DNA of 64,000 nucleotides from Allium sativum (GCA_030737875.1 CM060909.1:30277659-30341658); one strand, 5' to 3'; counted from the stretch's first letter, positions 8,894 to 21,672 are shown. Notes: generated by a model from the letters alone, not told the origin. Made by a program: numbers and translations.

Positions 8894-11800
8894 ATGGCTG
8901 AAGATCTTAACTTTCCGGAGGGTGTAGCGATACTAGTATGGTATAGGAGGTTGATGGAGGCTAAGGCAGCCACTGCGGGTCCAGCAAATGTTCCTCCACC
9001 AACAGTAGCACCCGATCTTCCTCCCCCTCCTCCTCCTCGTACGGATACTTTTGCTAAGACTTGCAAGGAATTTAAGGCTATGGGAGGGAAACCTTTTCAA
9101 GGATCAGAAACTTTTGTGGAAGCTAGGGATTGGCTTAAGGAGGTGGAAGAGTTGATAGACATCTTTGAGATGGAAGAAGGAAAGAAAGTCAAGTTAGCTG
9201 CTTGGTTAATGAAGGGAGAGGCCTCGTTCTGGTGGGAGGTCACTAATGGAGAGCGCCCTGTTGAGTCTTGGGCGGATTTCAGGCAAAGGTTTGTGGCAAA
9301 GTTTCTCTCAAGGGCAGAAGAAAACTTGTATATGGAAAGGTTCTTGACTCTAAAGCAAGGAAACCAATCAGTGAAGGAATATGTCAACAAGTTTAATCAA
9401 TTGGCAAGGTTTGGCATAGACATGGTGAATACACCGGAGAAGAAGGCTTTGAGGTTCGTTAAAGGCTTGAATGAACCGATGCATGGATTGGCTATGACTC
9501 ACATCCCCATGGGGGCCACCTTTGAGAAGCTAGTAGACATGGCACTCATGCATGAGGAAGAGAAGGGTCCCAATGCTAATAAGGCACCTGAGAAGAAAGG
9601 AGATCAGAAGAGACCCCAACAGCAACAGCAAAACAAGGGTGGGAAAGGCAACGGTGGCAAGGGAAAGAAGAAGTGCTTCAATTGTGGGACACCAGGCCAC
9701 CTAAGCAAAGATTGTTGGAAGAAGAAGAAGACAGGCTGCTTCCACTGTGGCGAAGCAGGGCATCTAGTGAAGGACTGCCCTAAGAAGGGGCAAAGGACGG
9801 GATCTACCTCAGGAGGACAGGTGCAAGCTCTTATGGCACCAGGTCAGGCAAGGGGGCATGTTCAGGCTCTCGCGGTTCCACCGATTCAGGAAAGAGGTAG
9901 AACTATTTCCATTGAAAGTCTGGTTTTTCTGTTTGATCATCCTGTCCGTACTTTGTTTGACTCTGGCGCATCGCATTCGTTTATCTCATCATCATTAGTT
10001 GAGTCACTGCACTTAAACACCAGTCTAGTAGATGATCCCTTGGTTGTTTCAAACCCAATTGGGGGCTCCACTTATTTGTCCATGATATGTTTGGGTTTGA
10101 AGATTTCCATACTTAGCGTTGAGTTTAGATGTGATGCTTTTGTTTTGGGCTTCACGGGCTATGGGTTGATTTTGGGCATGGACTGGTTATCCAGTAATGT
10201 TGCCATTCTTGAGTGCGAAAGGAGAGTTGTTAGGCTCATGACCCGCTTGGGTAACACTCTCGAGATCTCTTGTAATTCCATGGATTCTGTTATGCTAAGT
10301 TATCTTGAATCGCTTGACACTTCGGTTGAGAGTTTGCGATCCGTTAGAGTGGTCCGGGAATACTCGGATGTGTTTGAAGAGGTGAAGGGCTTACCTCAGA
10401 AGCGGGAGATAGACTTCCGAATATATCTGGTGGACAATGCTAAACCAGTATCTTTACCATTGCGCCACATGGCTACTCGTGAGAGGAGGGAACTCCATAA
10501 GCAAGTAGGGGAGTTGCTTGAGAAGGGGTTCATAAGACGAAGTATATCGGAGTGGGGTGCTCCAGTAGTTTTTGCCACGAAGGCGGATGGGTCCCTTAGA
10601 CTTTGTGGAGACTATAGAGAACTCAACAAGCTCACAAAGAAGAATAGACACACATTGCCGAGGATTGATGATCTCTTTGATCAGTTGGTTGGCGCCTCAG
10701 TGTTTTCGCAGTTGGACTTGGCCACGGGGTTTCATCAGTTGAGAGTGGCTGAGGATAGCATAGACAAGACTGCCTTTAGGACTCCGGATGGTTTCTATGA
10801 GTGGCTTGTGATGCCATTTGGTTTGACGAACGCCCCAGCATACTTTGTTGATTTGACGAGTAGGGTGTTCAAGGAGTACCTTAATAAGTTCGTGGTGGTC
10901 TTTGTGGATGATATCTTAGTCTTTTCTAAGAATGAAGAAGAGCATGCCCTACATCTTAGGGAAGTGTTGGAGACTCTTCGAGCGCATAGCCTTAAGGCTA
11001 AATTCTCTAAATGTCACTTTTGGAGAATGGAAGTGCGGTTCTTAGGGCACGTGGTCTCTAAGGAAGGGATAGCTGTGGATCCCGCGAAGGTAGTATCCAT
11101 CCAAGATTGGAAGGTTCCGAAGAATGCTACCGAGGTGAGGAGTTTCTTGGGGTTGGCTGGCTACTATAGAAAGTTTGTAAAGGACTTCGCGAAGATATCA
11201 GGCCCATTAACTCGCTTGACAAAGAAGAATCTAGTCTTCACATGGGACGTAGATTGTGATGATGCGTTCCAACGGTTAAAGAGAGCTTTAACCACAGCTC
11301 CAGTCTTAGTGTTGCCAAATGGGAGTAAGCCATTTGTTGTTTATACCGATGCTTGTGGGACAGGACTGGGCGCAGTCTTAATGCAAGAGGGAAGGGTAAT
11401 AGCCTATGGGGGAAGGCAGTTGACAAAGCATGAGAAAAATTACCCTACCCATGATTTAGAGTTGGCCGCTATTGTTTTTGCGCTTAAGACTTGGCGTCAT
11501 TATCTTCTTGGCGAGAGATTCGAATTGTTCATTGACCACAAATCATTGGAGTACTTGTTTTCTTAGAAGGATTTGAACTTGAGACAGCAAAGGTGGATGG
11601 AGTTCTTAGCATCCTATGATTTCGAGATAGCGTATACCACTAGCAAGGGTAACGTGGTGGCGGACGCCTTTAGCAGAAAAAGGTTTTCCTTGAGTCCATT
11701 GTTCGTGGAACGACGAAGCTTGGAATTTATCTCGATGTTTGACTTCAGACCTTCCGTTGACTTTGTACTCGGTTTGCTAGCATCCTTAGAGGTCAGACCT

Positions 11801-13333
11801 ACTCTTTTGGGACGGATTGGCGAGGCACAGCGGGACGACCCACAGTTGGTTGAGTTGGTAGAGAGGCTCATAAGGGGGGAGTCGTCCAGCCATTTGAGTA
11901 GGTACACCCTAGACGATAGGGGGTGCTTGCGTAGAGACGGTAGACTTTGTGTATCGCAAGACGAGGGTTTGAGGAAAGCTATTCTTGATGATGCGCATCG
12001 TTCGAAGATGACCATTCATCCCGGTAGGGACAAGATGTACCAAGACATGAAGCGAGTTTTCTTTTGGGCCGGTATGAAGAAAGATGTGGCCGAGTATGTC
12101 GCTAGATGCTTGGTGTGCCAACAAGTGAAAGCGGAGCAAAAGAAACCTGGTGGGTTGCTTCACCCATTGGAAGTTCCGCAATGGAAGTGGGATAGCGTCT
12201 CGATGGATTTTATTGATGGGTTACCGAGATCGAGGAAGGGTAATACGGGAATTTGGGTTGTGGTAGACAGACTTACTAAGAGTGCCCATTTCATACCCGT
12301 GAAGAGTAAGAGGACTGCTCCATGGCTAGCTTCAGTTTACCTTCGAGAAATAGTTCGATTTCATTGGGTACCTTCTAGCATAGTGAGTGATCGAGATGTT
12401 ATCTTCACTAGCGAGTTTTGGAAGAGTTTGCAAGAGGCAGTAGGGACTCAGTTGTGTTTGAGCACCGCATATCATCCTCAGACGGACGGCCAGACCGAGA
12501 GGGTAAATCGTGTTCTAGAAGACCTTTTGAGGCTATGTATCTTAGATTTTGGAGGTACATGGGAAGAGCATCTTCCATTAGTGGAGTTCGCATATAATAA
12601 CAGCTTTCAATCTAGTATTGGCATGGCTCCTTTTGAAGCTCTTTATGGAAGGCCTTGTCGATCACCTACATGTTGGTGGGAATCTACGGATAAGATCTTG
12701 CTTGGGCCCGATATGGTTAGAGAGACTTCGGAAAAGATTGATTTGATTCGAAGAAGGATGAAAGCAGCGCAAGATAGGCAGAAATCTTACGCGGATAAGA
12801 GGAGGACGGATCTAGAGTTTGATATTGGGGACATGGTCTTTGTCAAAGTATCTCCATTACGGAATGTTGTTCGCTTTGGGTCCGTTGGGAAGTTAGCACC
12901 ATGATTTGTAGGACCGTTTCCTATTAAGGAAAGGATTGGACGGATGGCATATAGAGTGGATTTACCCGAGAGACTTAGTGGGGTACATGACGTATTCCAT
13001 GTGTCACATTTGAGGAAGTGCCTACATGAGACCGCAGAGGTGGTAGAGCCGAGCTTGCTTAGAGAAGTGGAGGTAGAGCGTGATGCGACTATTCGACGAG
13101 CTCCTACCCGCATCCTTGGGTCAGAGATTAGGAAGTTGAGAAACAGAGAGGTTCGACTAGTCAAAGTGCAATGGGGAGAGGATGAGAGCAATGCTACTTG
13201 GGAGACAGAAGCGAAGATGCGTTCACGGTACCCATTCCTTTTTGAGGGTATGTCTTTTAACTTCTCCTTTATCGTTTGTCTAGTACTTATCTTATCTTTA
13301 GTATGTCCTTACGTTAGTATCTTTGACCTTTAG
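8894..13333 (+). pseudogene. gag-pol: Tekay gag-pol polyprotein, two in-frame stops
   Basis: One frame of 1480 codons from ATG 8894. In order: gag; two CCHC zinc knuckles (Cys residues starting at about 261 and 282); aspartic protease with FDSGASHSF (Asp 356); reverse transcriptase with FVDD (about 670-673); RNase H starting at YTDACG (about 817); integrase with HHCC finger, catalytic Asp in MDFIDGLP, Asp in SDRDV and Glu in GQTERVNR; and a chromodomain-like tail (about 13093-13240, ATWETEAKMR). Stops are TAG at 11564-11566, inside RNase H just after EYLFS, and TGA at 12902-12904, after integrase. Both fit a single C-to-T change from a sense codon (CAG, CGA). The frame is otherwise unbroken. 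Copying would need helper proteins. Confidence 0.94.
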
Positions 13334-13847
13334 ATAGGGTAAACCTATGGTTGAAACATGTGTTTGAGGCATGTTATGATTGATGGATGCGTGTGGATGC
13401 AAGTGTTTGCTAGTGGTTGCTCGTGGATGCATACGCACACACTTTAGGCACTAGATCGGCTCAGTCACTTCATATTGCATACTGCATATAATTGTGTGTA
13501 GGTAGCTATATTAATGGATGTATAATGGTTGTGTTATCATATGGATGATGCATTTTGGTGTATGGCTGTGCACACATGTAGAAGTAGTATGTGTCGATAG
13601 GGTTCTTTCGCATACATATTGGATGCATGGCACTATCATGGTTTGCATTAAGGAGGTCAACTGAATCAGTAGACCGCCTGACTTTGCATTAGATAGGGAA
13701 CATATACACACACTCTTTGCATATGTTCATACAGCATTAGAAACTTTAAGGACAATGGATGCCAGTGTTTGATGGTTTGAGTTGATGGTTGTTTGGATGG
13801 TAGGATACGTTCTTCTTGACTTAGAGATTTCGGGGACAAAATCCTTT
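13334..13847 (+). other. Tekay 3' untranslated internal region
   Basis: Non-coding sequence between the gag-pol stop and the polypurine tract, with runs of TGGATGC/GGTTG words. No supported frame or RNA gene. Confidence 0.7.
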
Positions 13848-13860
13848 AAGTAGGGGAGAA
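13848..13860 (+). other. Polypurine tract of the Tekay element
   Basis: AAGTAGGGGAGAA directly before the 3' LTR start TGTAACACCC. The upstream context GGGGACAAAA is shared in near-identical form with the giant-LTR element at 39090-39119. Confidence 0.88.
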
Positions 13861-16800
13861 TGTAACACCCCGTATGTTGAATAACTTGTTATAATATAAA
13901 TCAAGGTAGAGTTAAATTTTATAATCTGAATCAGGGGAAACGAGCTATGCCATTGCGTTCGTCTCGGAAAAATACGCGAAATAGAGTCCGAGTTTTCAAA
14001 AATCGGAGTCCGTATGACCCAGTTAAGGCCCGAAGAAGTTTCAGAAAATTCAAAACAGATTTAAATATTAAAATTTCAAATTTCAGAAGTGGCGGGAAAA
14101 TTCCCGCCAGACAGAGGGATTCGACATGGGTGTCGACCCCCCCCCCCAAGGGGTCGACCCATGTGTCGACCCAGGGGTCGACCCCCCCCCCTTGTCGGTC
14201 AGGTTGGCCTGGGTGCACTGGTTTGAGCTTTGGGCTGGGTTTTGGGGCTTGTGACGAAATCTGACGGCTCTAACCTAATCTAGGGTTAATCTAAGGGCCT
14301 AAACTACATCCTAATTCTATAAATACACCCTAAGACTACCCTAATTCATACTAAAAATAGATACAACGTCGTTATGCCGTCAAAATGCAACTTGAAGGAG
14401 CCTCCATCAAATTATAGAAGAGGATAGCTTCTCAAATTAATTTCTAATCAACTCTAGCAACTTAATCTTCTTCATAGGAGTGCTAATCAACAAGTTGTGT
14501 GTTTCTATGCCTTTAGCAAGCAATTGCTAAACTAATTATGATAGGATATAATGAGGTTATGGTTATGTATGTAGATCAATGCAAGTTATGTTATCATATG
14601 CTATGTGTTCATGATGTTATGCAAGTTATGCAAGTCATATGCTATGTGTTCATGATGTTATTCAAGTTATGCAAGTCATATGCTATGTGTTCATGATGTT
14701 ATGCAAGTTAAGCAAGTCATATGCTATATGATCATGATGTTATGCAAGTTATGCAAGTTATATGCTATATGATCATGATGTTATGCAAGTTATGCAAGTT
14801 TTAGGCTATGTGTTCATGATGCTAGTTATGCAAATCGTTATGATAAACATTGATCCATTATGACACCATGTTATGCAAGTTTGGTGTTTGATTATATGCA
14901 AGTTCATATATGACATGTTATGCAAGTTTGGTGTTTGATTTTATGCAAGTTACATGTGCAAGTTTAAACCTTTGTATGATATGCATACATATGCAAGTTA
15001 ACCCCTTTGTATGTCATACATACATATGCAAGTTTACCCCTTTGTACGACATAAGTAACTTATGCAAGTTACCCTCTTTATGACATATGTGATTCATGCA
15101 AGTTTGGGTTGATTATCTATGCTAGTTGGGTTTGATGTTATGGTCATATATGCATGTTGACACCTTTAAAACCCATGTTGATGCTAATGTTATGCAAGTT
15201 GAACCCATTGTATTTGTGATGAATCTTCCCTCTTAAGTATGTCATGTTAGCGAATTACGTGGGGAACGATGGGGTTAATATTCATGTTAATAAAATGGTG
15301 TGAAGTTGGTATGATTATGCATACCATAAAGTGGATGGACATAATTGAGTCAATTATGTACATCGTTAAATTTGTAATTAATTAGGGATAATTAATACAA
15401 ATTATGGGGGTGATTAATTAGGTGTAATTAATCGACTAAGACACGAGGTTGGACCCTTTTGTAGCATAAGACTGCCCGGAACCAACCGGCAAATCCAGCG
15501 GCTACAAATGATTGGCCCAATGTGAGAGGTCTTAAGCATAAACTAAATACGTGACAAGTGTAAAGACACGAGGTTAGACTCGGTTATGGCGTAAGGCTGC
15601 CCGGACCCAACCGGCAAATCCAGCTGCCATAAAAGATAGTCTAATGTGAGAGGCCTTTGCAAAGGTTACAGTCTTAATCAATTAAGAAACACTTAACCAG
15701 ATAAGCATGTAGTGGGGCATGAGGGGTTAAGTGGGTGCCTTGGGTGGCATGTGGAAATCAAGTAAGTGCCTTGGGTGGCATGTGGAAATCTAGTGGGTTG
15801 CCTTGGGTGGCAATAGAAAATACGATTAGAATACTTAACCAAGTGGAAACATGTAATTAAACATGATTAAAGGGTTAAGTGGGATGCACTAGAAAAGGGA
15901 CAAGCTTAGGTGGGTAGCTTGTGGGGGGCCATTTCAACCAGTAACCCATATGTATCTTATTGGGCTCGACCCATGTCGAGGACGGGACACGCGTACTGGG
16001 CTTGACTATAAGAGGCCAAAAACGGGTTAGCGGTGGCAATGCAAGTCCAACGGGTTTCATAGGCGTGTGTGGACCCGGGCTGGTAGGTAAGACGTTGTTG
16101 CATCGTGTAGGTATAAGCCGTGCACCATTGGTTGTATCAGGTTGCCACTTTGGGAAGTGATACACCCCACTGTGGGGCCAGCATGGGTATCTACGGTAGG
16201 GAGCCGATCGCTTGGGGAGTAGTGGGTACACCTAGTGGAGATAGGGGCAGACGGCACCTATGTAGTCAGCTAGGGGTACACAAAATTACTAGTTAAATTT
16301 TCTAAGTCCTTGGGTGGGATCAACCTTTAAGTAGGAATGACTGGTGTGGTGCAGTTAGTAATTACCCTTGGGTGGGTAGATGCGTCTTTACCGTTATCTT
16401 AGTTCATCCTATGTCTAGTTGGCTGCTTAGTGTAGTCATTTATCCCCAGTCATCACCGTACCAAGTTTATATCATACCCTAATTACTTTAATTATTGTAT
16501 TGTTAAAGTTATAGGGCTCACTCAGACTTATGTCTGACCCCGTTGTTTTTTATCTTTTTCCCAACCCTCAGGTTCTCAGAGTGGGCCTAGCACTAGTGGG
16601 CTTTGATCAGATTGCTTTATCTATCTTTTGGAGCTTGGACCGTGATGTAAAGCCCAACTTATCTTTTCTATTATGGCTATTGGTTATGTAGTGGGATTAT
16701 GTACTTATGTTTTATCAGGATGGATATTTAGTACTTGACTCTTTTATGGTGTTGTAACTAAACATGTTTACCTTCTGCTGCAATGAAATGATGTTTTAGA

Positions 16801-16921
16801 TTTCCAAGTATTATTTATACCTGTCTTGTTGTAATTTTTCTGTTCTATATTCACTTAAAATACTCCACCGAAGTTAAGGCATTCCCTTAGTGAGTAACCT
16901 TAGCGTGTGTGGGGTGTTACA
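13861..16921 (+). repeat. Tekay 3' LTR
   Basis: Matches the 5' LTR in order and content: GTCGAC array, TATA box at 14318-14325, five-plus 41-bp units, two 47-bp units and the covarying hairpin pair (15458-15508, 15584-15632). It ends GGGTGTTACA at 16921, followed by TCGTA. Single-base differences from the 5' LTR are few by eye. Confidence 0.92.
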
Positions 16922-16926
16922 TCGTA
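16922..16926. repeat. Target-site duplication TCGTA, right copy (Tekay element)
   Basis: Second copy of the five bases at 5595-5599. Immediately after it the Tat gag sequence resumes with YLDHFN codons. Confidence 0.93.
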
Positions 16927-17773
16927 CTTGGATCATTTCAACCTAGTTGTCACAGAGGTCAGAGACCCTCACGAACAGACTGTCTTGATGGCCTTAATCG
17001 ACGGGGTGGACAAAGATACTGAATTTGGAAGGTACCTAGCTGGCAAGCCGCCGTTGACTAGAGAGATATTCTATGAAAAAGCTAATATTCGCCTGCGTCA
17101 GGAAGAAATATATGCCAACCGGAAGAGGAAGGCTGTTGATAAAAAGATATACAGAGCAACGTGGCTATTAAGTAGACAGGAGACAACTCATGGAAAGCTG
17201 AGGTGAATGTCAGAAATAAAAGTCAAGTAAATGGCTTCCAGTCGAGAAATAACAGTCAGAAGAAAAACCGGGGAATGATTCCCAGAGAAGGCCTCGGTCG
17301 AGGCAATTTGAGTACTTTACGCCGTTAAATGATACGTTAGAGAACATCTTTATGGATACTTATAATGTCCTCCAATACAAGAGGCCTCCCCCAAGAGATT
17401 CGATGGAGAAGGAACGTGAAACTGGAAAATTCTGCCTTTTCCACTAGGTTCATGGTCACTCCACCAATGAATGTCGTCATTTGAGAGATGTCGTTGAAAA
17501 GCTACTTCGAGAGAGAAAACTAGACAAGTATAAGGTGGCTCCAAGAGACAGGGGAAAAGCGGGATCGGCCCCGAACCAAAATCAAACCGTTGCTAGACCT
17601 ACCCCTCAGTAGAAAGGGAAGAATATTGTAATCAACACCATAGTCGGAGGACTTCATCTGACAGGACACAGCTTCAGGGCAATGGATCAATATGTCAACG
17701 TGGCCAAACAACACCTTGAAGTTGGATAATGCAGTAACCCTGACGATTCTGCTCCAATCATACAACAAAAGGC
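16927..17773 (+). pseudogene. gag: Tat gag, C-terminal part with zinc knuckle remnant
   Basis: Gag resumes after the nested element with SYLDHFN and AGKPPLTREIFYEKA, typical of Tat gag, to a stop at 17206. After a frame break, a later stretch (about 17318-17550) reads FTPLN, RPPPRD and then a CCHC-type finger, C-x2-H-x4-H-x4-C, at about 17432-17475. An in-frame TAG interrupts that finger. Further stops at about 17611 and 17728 lie before the protease. This is the nucleic-acid-binding end of gag; its position just upstream of protease is the normal order. Confidence 0.78.
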
Positions 17774-17774
17774 A

Positions 17775-18235
17775 ATGTCCGATGATGTTATATTCCTAGG
17801 TAGAGAGAGTATTGGAGTCCATTCCCCAACTAAAGACACATTAGTCATCACAGTCACTATTGGTTCGGCCATAGTCCATAAAGTTCTAGTGGATAATGGA
17901 AGCTCTGTCAACATTCTGTTCAAGAAAACATTTGATCAGATGAAGTTGGAAGCAAAAGACATAAAGCCTTACGAGGGACGGGTCCGTGGCTTTAATGGAG
18001 CCTCAACTGCCCCAATCGCATATGTAGAGTTTGTCAGTGGCCTTAGGAGAAGGAGATCGCCGGAGAGTGAGGATTCTCCCTTTTGTGGCCTTGGACATAG
18101 AATCACCATATAATGCCTTTTTGGGCCGACCGGCCCTGGTAGAATTCAGAGCCTTCATTGCACCCTGGTGTCTCCTGTTGAAGTTCCCAATGGATGCAGG
18201 AGTAGGAATAATCAGAGGAGATCAGGCCGTAGCAT
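17775..18235 (+). pseudogene. pro: Tat aspartic protease (retropepsin)
   Basis: This would cut the polyprotein into mature proteins. The frame from 17775 contains VLVDNGSSVNILF, the Tat-type form of the active site in which Asp-Asn-Gly-Ser replaces the common Asp-Thr-Gly. It is followed by a flap-like stretch with YEGRVRGFNGAS. The frame is lost at about 18050 and continues in another phase (LGRPALVEF) to about 18235. It is therefore frameshifted, with a catalytic motif still readable. Confidence 0.78.
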
Positions 18236-18539
18236 GAGCTTGCTACATAGCGCAATTGAAGTTGCTGCGTAAAGGAAGAGATTTGGAAACAAAAGGCGCT
18301 TCCTCCCCCCCCCCCCCCAAGGGAGGAATCGTCGTAGCAACTAAAGAAAACTACCTTGGAGGAGTCGCCCAGAGAACTTCCCGAGGATATAGATCCCAGA
18401 AAGGACGAAGAGCCCAGGGGCAGAATGTCGACTCCAAATGAAACAACTATGGATGTAACAATCGATGATGGTGACTCGACGAAGGTCCTGAAGATTGGAT
18501 CTCAGTTAGACCCCCTTTGAACAAGAGAATTAACTGATT

Positions 18540-19570
18540 TCCTAAAAGCTAACTTGGATTTGTTTGCCTGGACTCACGCTGACATTTGTGGGATATCTCC
18601 CTCAATCATGAGTCATTCATTAAGCATCAATCCAAAGCATGCACCCATTAAACAGAAAAGGCAAATGCTTGGCCCAGAAAGCTCAGCTGCCTTGAAGGAA
18701 GAAGTTGAGAAGCTGAGAAGCAATGGATTTATTAGAGACTCAACCTACCCGTAATGGATTTCGAATCCGGTTTTGGTAAAGAAGGCTAACGGAAAGTGGC
18801 GCACTTGTATTGACTTCTCAGACTTGAATAAAGCCTGCCCGAAGGACAGTTTTCCGCTACCAAGAATCGATCAGTTGGAGGATTCAATGGCAGGTCACGA
18901 ACTCCTTTCTTTCATGGATGCCTATTCAGGATATAGCCAAATCCCTATGCACGTTCCGGACCAAGAGCATGCCAGCTTCATCACGAATCTAGGGTTATAT
19001 TGCTATGTAGTGATGCCATTCGGTTTAAAGAACGCCGGTGCTACCTACCAACAATTGGTGAATAGAATGTTCTATGACCAAATCAAGACGACAATGGAAG
19101 TGTATGTCGACAAAATGTTAGTAATGTCCCGACAATCGTCCAACCACACTACCGACTTAGCAGAGATGTTTGATATCCTCCGAAGATACGGGATGAAACT
19201 CAACCCTATGAAGTGTTCATTTGGGGTTGCTTCTGGGAAGTTCTAAAGATTCATCATCAGTTCGCACGGAACTGAAATCAATCCAAGCCAAATCACGGCA
19301 ATCAGAAACATTCAGAGACCCAGACAAATCAAAGATGCGCAAAGCCTCGCAGGAAAAGTAGTTGCGTTGAGTAGATTCATCTCCAAATCTATGGACAAGT
19401 GTATTCCGTTCCTTGAGTTGATAAAACAAGGAAAGCGCAATTTCGAATGGACTCCTGATTGTCTAGAAGCATTCTAGAACCTCCTGAATAATCTTGAGAG
19501 ACCCCCGATACTGTCCAAACCGATCGATCACGAGGACTTGTTTGTGTACTTGGTGGTGTCGTCCCATGCG
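18540..19570 (+). pseudogene. RT: Tat reverse transcriptase, inactivated
   Basis: Reverse transcriptase copies element RNA to DNA. Readable motifs in order are KANGKWRTCIDF, FPLPRIDQL, FMDAYSGYSQI, VMPFGLKNAGATYQ, YVDK (19103-19114) and the thumb/connection up to about 19490. The family catalytic box is YVDD; here the second Asp is Lys, which would abolish polymerase activity even without other damage. In-frame stops lie at about 18752, 19244 and 19476, and the phase is lost near 19580. The region is followed directly by RNase H. Confidence 0.88.
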
Positions 19571-19599
19571 ATAACTTCAGCCTTGGTGAGGGAAAAGAT

Positions 19600-19925
19600 A
19601 AGATTCAGAGGCCAGTGTACTATGTGAGTAAGAAGTTGGCGGCAGCAGAGCGAAACTACCCAAGAATAGAAAAGCTTGCGTACAGTTTGCTGATTGCTTC
19701 CAGGAAGCTTCGCCACTATTTTCAAGCTCATCCCATCACCGTGTACACTGACCACCTGCTTATACAAATTCGGCAGAGGTCAGAGGCATCAGGAAGACTA
19801 TTCAAGTGGAACATTGAATTGAGTCAGTTTGATTTGAATTTCCAGCCCCGACGATCAATAAGGGGGCAAGTATTGGTAGACTTTATAGTAGAGTTCACTA
19901 TCCCAGAGGATGACGTAGTGAGTGA
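19600..19925 (+). pseudogene. RH: Tat first RNase H domain (retroviral-type position)
   Basis: RNase H removes the RNA strand of the hybrid. The stretch VYYVSKKLAAAERNYP, then EKLAYSLLIASRKLRHYF and YTDHLL is the usual C-terminal half of the Gypsy RNase H next to reverse transcriptase. Its N-terminal half (about 19530-19600) is out of phase. The tail reads FDLNFQPRRSIRGQVLVDF, the normal linker into the second RNase H of Tat elements. Confidence 0.83.
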
Positions 19926-19959
19926 AGAAGCAGATTCTCCAAAACAACTTCTTGATCCC

Positions 19960-20345
19960 AACGCCTGGAAATTATATACTGACGGCACCAAGAATGACAG
20001 ACGATCTGGTGCTGGAGTTGTGCTTGTAACTCCCGAAGACCGATCAATATAATATGCCCTCAAATTGGAGTTTCATGCCACGAATAATGATACTGAGTAT
20101 GAAGCCCTGATTGCCGGAATGAAGCTCGCAGAGGAGTTAAAGATAACGAAGCTAGATATCTTTTGCGACTCCAAGTTAGTTGTGAATCAGGTTAATAAGG
20201 AAATTCAGGCCAAGGGTCCGAGGCTGATATCATATTTAAAAGAAGTAAGAAAGTTGCTCGATAACCTTGATCACTACAGCATATCCCATATTCCTCGGGC
20301 GGAGAATCAAAAGGCAGACAAGTTAGCAAAGATGGCTAAGTCTGA
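19960..20345 (+). pseudogene. aRNH: Tat second RNase H (archaeal-like, aRNH)
   Basis: A complete second RNase H fold follows the first. It has LYTDGTKNDRRSGAG (first catalytic Asp), TEYEALIAGMKLAEEL (catalytic Glu), IFCDSKLVVNQV (catalytic Asp) and AENQKADKLAKMA (last Asp). All four acidic residues are readable. One stop at about 20050 breaks the frame after the first strand. An extra RNase H between the first one and integrase is established knowledge for Tat elements and confirms the lineage. Confidence 0.87.
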
Positions 20346-20589
20346 CAGTCCCGAAGACACCGAACTAGTTCCAATTGAAGTATTGCACTCTCCAAGCGTT
20401 GATAAGATGGAAATTGATCCCGTATTGGAAATTGAACCAGAAAGGGAGTCGTGGATGACACCCTTGAAGAACTTTCTAATGAATGGAATGCTTCCAACCA
20501 AGAAGAGCGAAAGGCGTGTTATTATCCGAAAAGCCTCTAGATATATCATGCAAGGCGAAGTCTTATACAGGCAATGATTTTCGATGCCT

Positions 20590-21672
20590 CTCCTCCGGTG
20601 CATTTCCCATGACAACATCAATCGCGTAATGAAAGAAGTGCATGAGGGTGAATGCGGTGACCATATTGGAGGACAAATAGTGGCAAAGAAGATATTACGG
20701 TATGGCTATTTCTGACCTACCGTATACAAGGACGTAGCTAATTACGCACGGCGATGTGATGTGTGCCAATGGTTTTCCAAAATCTCTAGGGCACCCTCTA
20801 GCCAGTTGAAGATGATGACGAGCTCGCGGCCCTTCGCTGTTTGGAGAATTGATATTATTAGAAGCCTCCCTATAGCTAAGGGCGGAGCAAAGCTCGCCAT
20901 TGTGGCCGTGGATTACTTCACAAAGTGGGTCGAAGAAGAACCAATGACCACGATCACGACTAAGCGAGTAATCAACTACATCATCAGAAACATCATATGC
21001 CGATTCGGGATTCCGGAAATCGTCATAACGGATAACGGAACCCAATTTGATAGCACTGAATTTAGATACTTCTGCCAGAAGTACCACATAGAGAAAAGGT
21101 ACACCTCTGTGGCACATCCGCAGTTGAATGGGTAGGTCGAAGCGACAAATAAAATAATTAAATACATTTTGAAGAAAAGACTGAAGCGGGCCAAAGCCAT
21201 GTGGGTAGATGAGCTACCCTAGGCTCTGTGGGTCTACAGGACAACTTACAAATTAGCAATGGGTCACACACCTTTCTCCTTCTCTTTTGGAGCAGAAGCA
21301 GTCATCCCGGTTGAATTAGAAGTATCCTCTCACAGAACCACTTATTATGACCTGATGACCAACAACAAGCTGCTGCTTGAATCACTGGATATGGTTGAAG
21401 AAAAGAGGGACAAAGCTGACCTCCCCGCCTTGAGGTACAAGCAGCAAGTCGCCCGATACTATAACAAAAAAGTTCGAGCCAGAACCTTTGAACCCGGAAA
21501 CTTGGCTCTAAAACGTGTCTTTCCACCGCCAATGCATTTGGGTCCAAAGTGGGAAGGGCCATACGCCATCATACGTAGGCTTGATAATGGAACCTTCAAG
21601 TTAGCGACCATGGGTGGAGGTGAAATCCCTAGAGTGTGGAATGCCCAGCATCTGCGGCATTACCTGACATAA
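20590..21672 (+). pseudogene. INT: Tat integrase, three internal stops
   Basis: Integrase inserts the DNA copy. Zinc-finger remnants (HEGECGDHIGG, then CDVCQ) run into the catalytic core. FAVWRIDIIRSLP holds the first Asp, VITDNGTQFD the second, and the VEATNK context the Glu. The C-terminal domain runs to YKQQVARYYNKKVR, GPKWEGPYAI and QHLRHYLT, with a stop at 21670. In-frame stops at about 20714, 21134 and 21220 sit where Trp, Gln and Trp are usual in the family, each explained by a single transition. Confidence 0.88.

Larger units (their letters stand above)
5600..16921 (+). mobile_element. Tekay-like chromovirus (Ty3/Gypsy) LTR retrotransposon, structurally complete
   Basis: An 11.3 kb element with LTRs of 3098 and 3061 bp starting TGTAACACCC and ending GGGTGTTACA. 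It has a primer site complementary to initiator methionine tRNA, a single long gag-pol frame ending in a chromodomain-like tail, a polypurine tract and a perfect 5-bp target duplication. Long LTRs with this C-terminal tail fit the Tekay/Del clade. The LTRs are very similar by eye apart from tandem-repeat copy number, so the insertion is recent, but two in-frame stops disable gag-pol. Confidence 0.93.
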
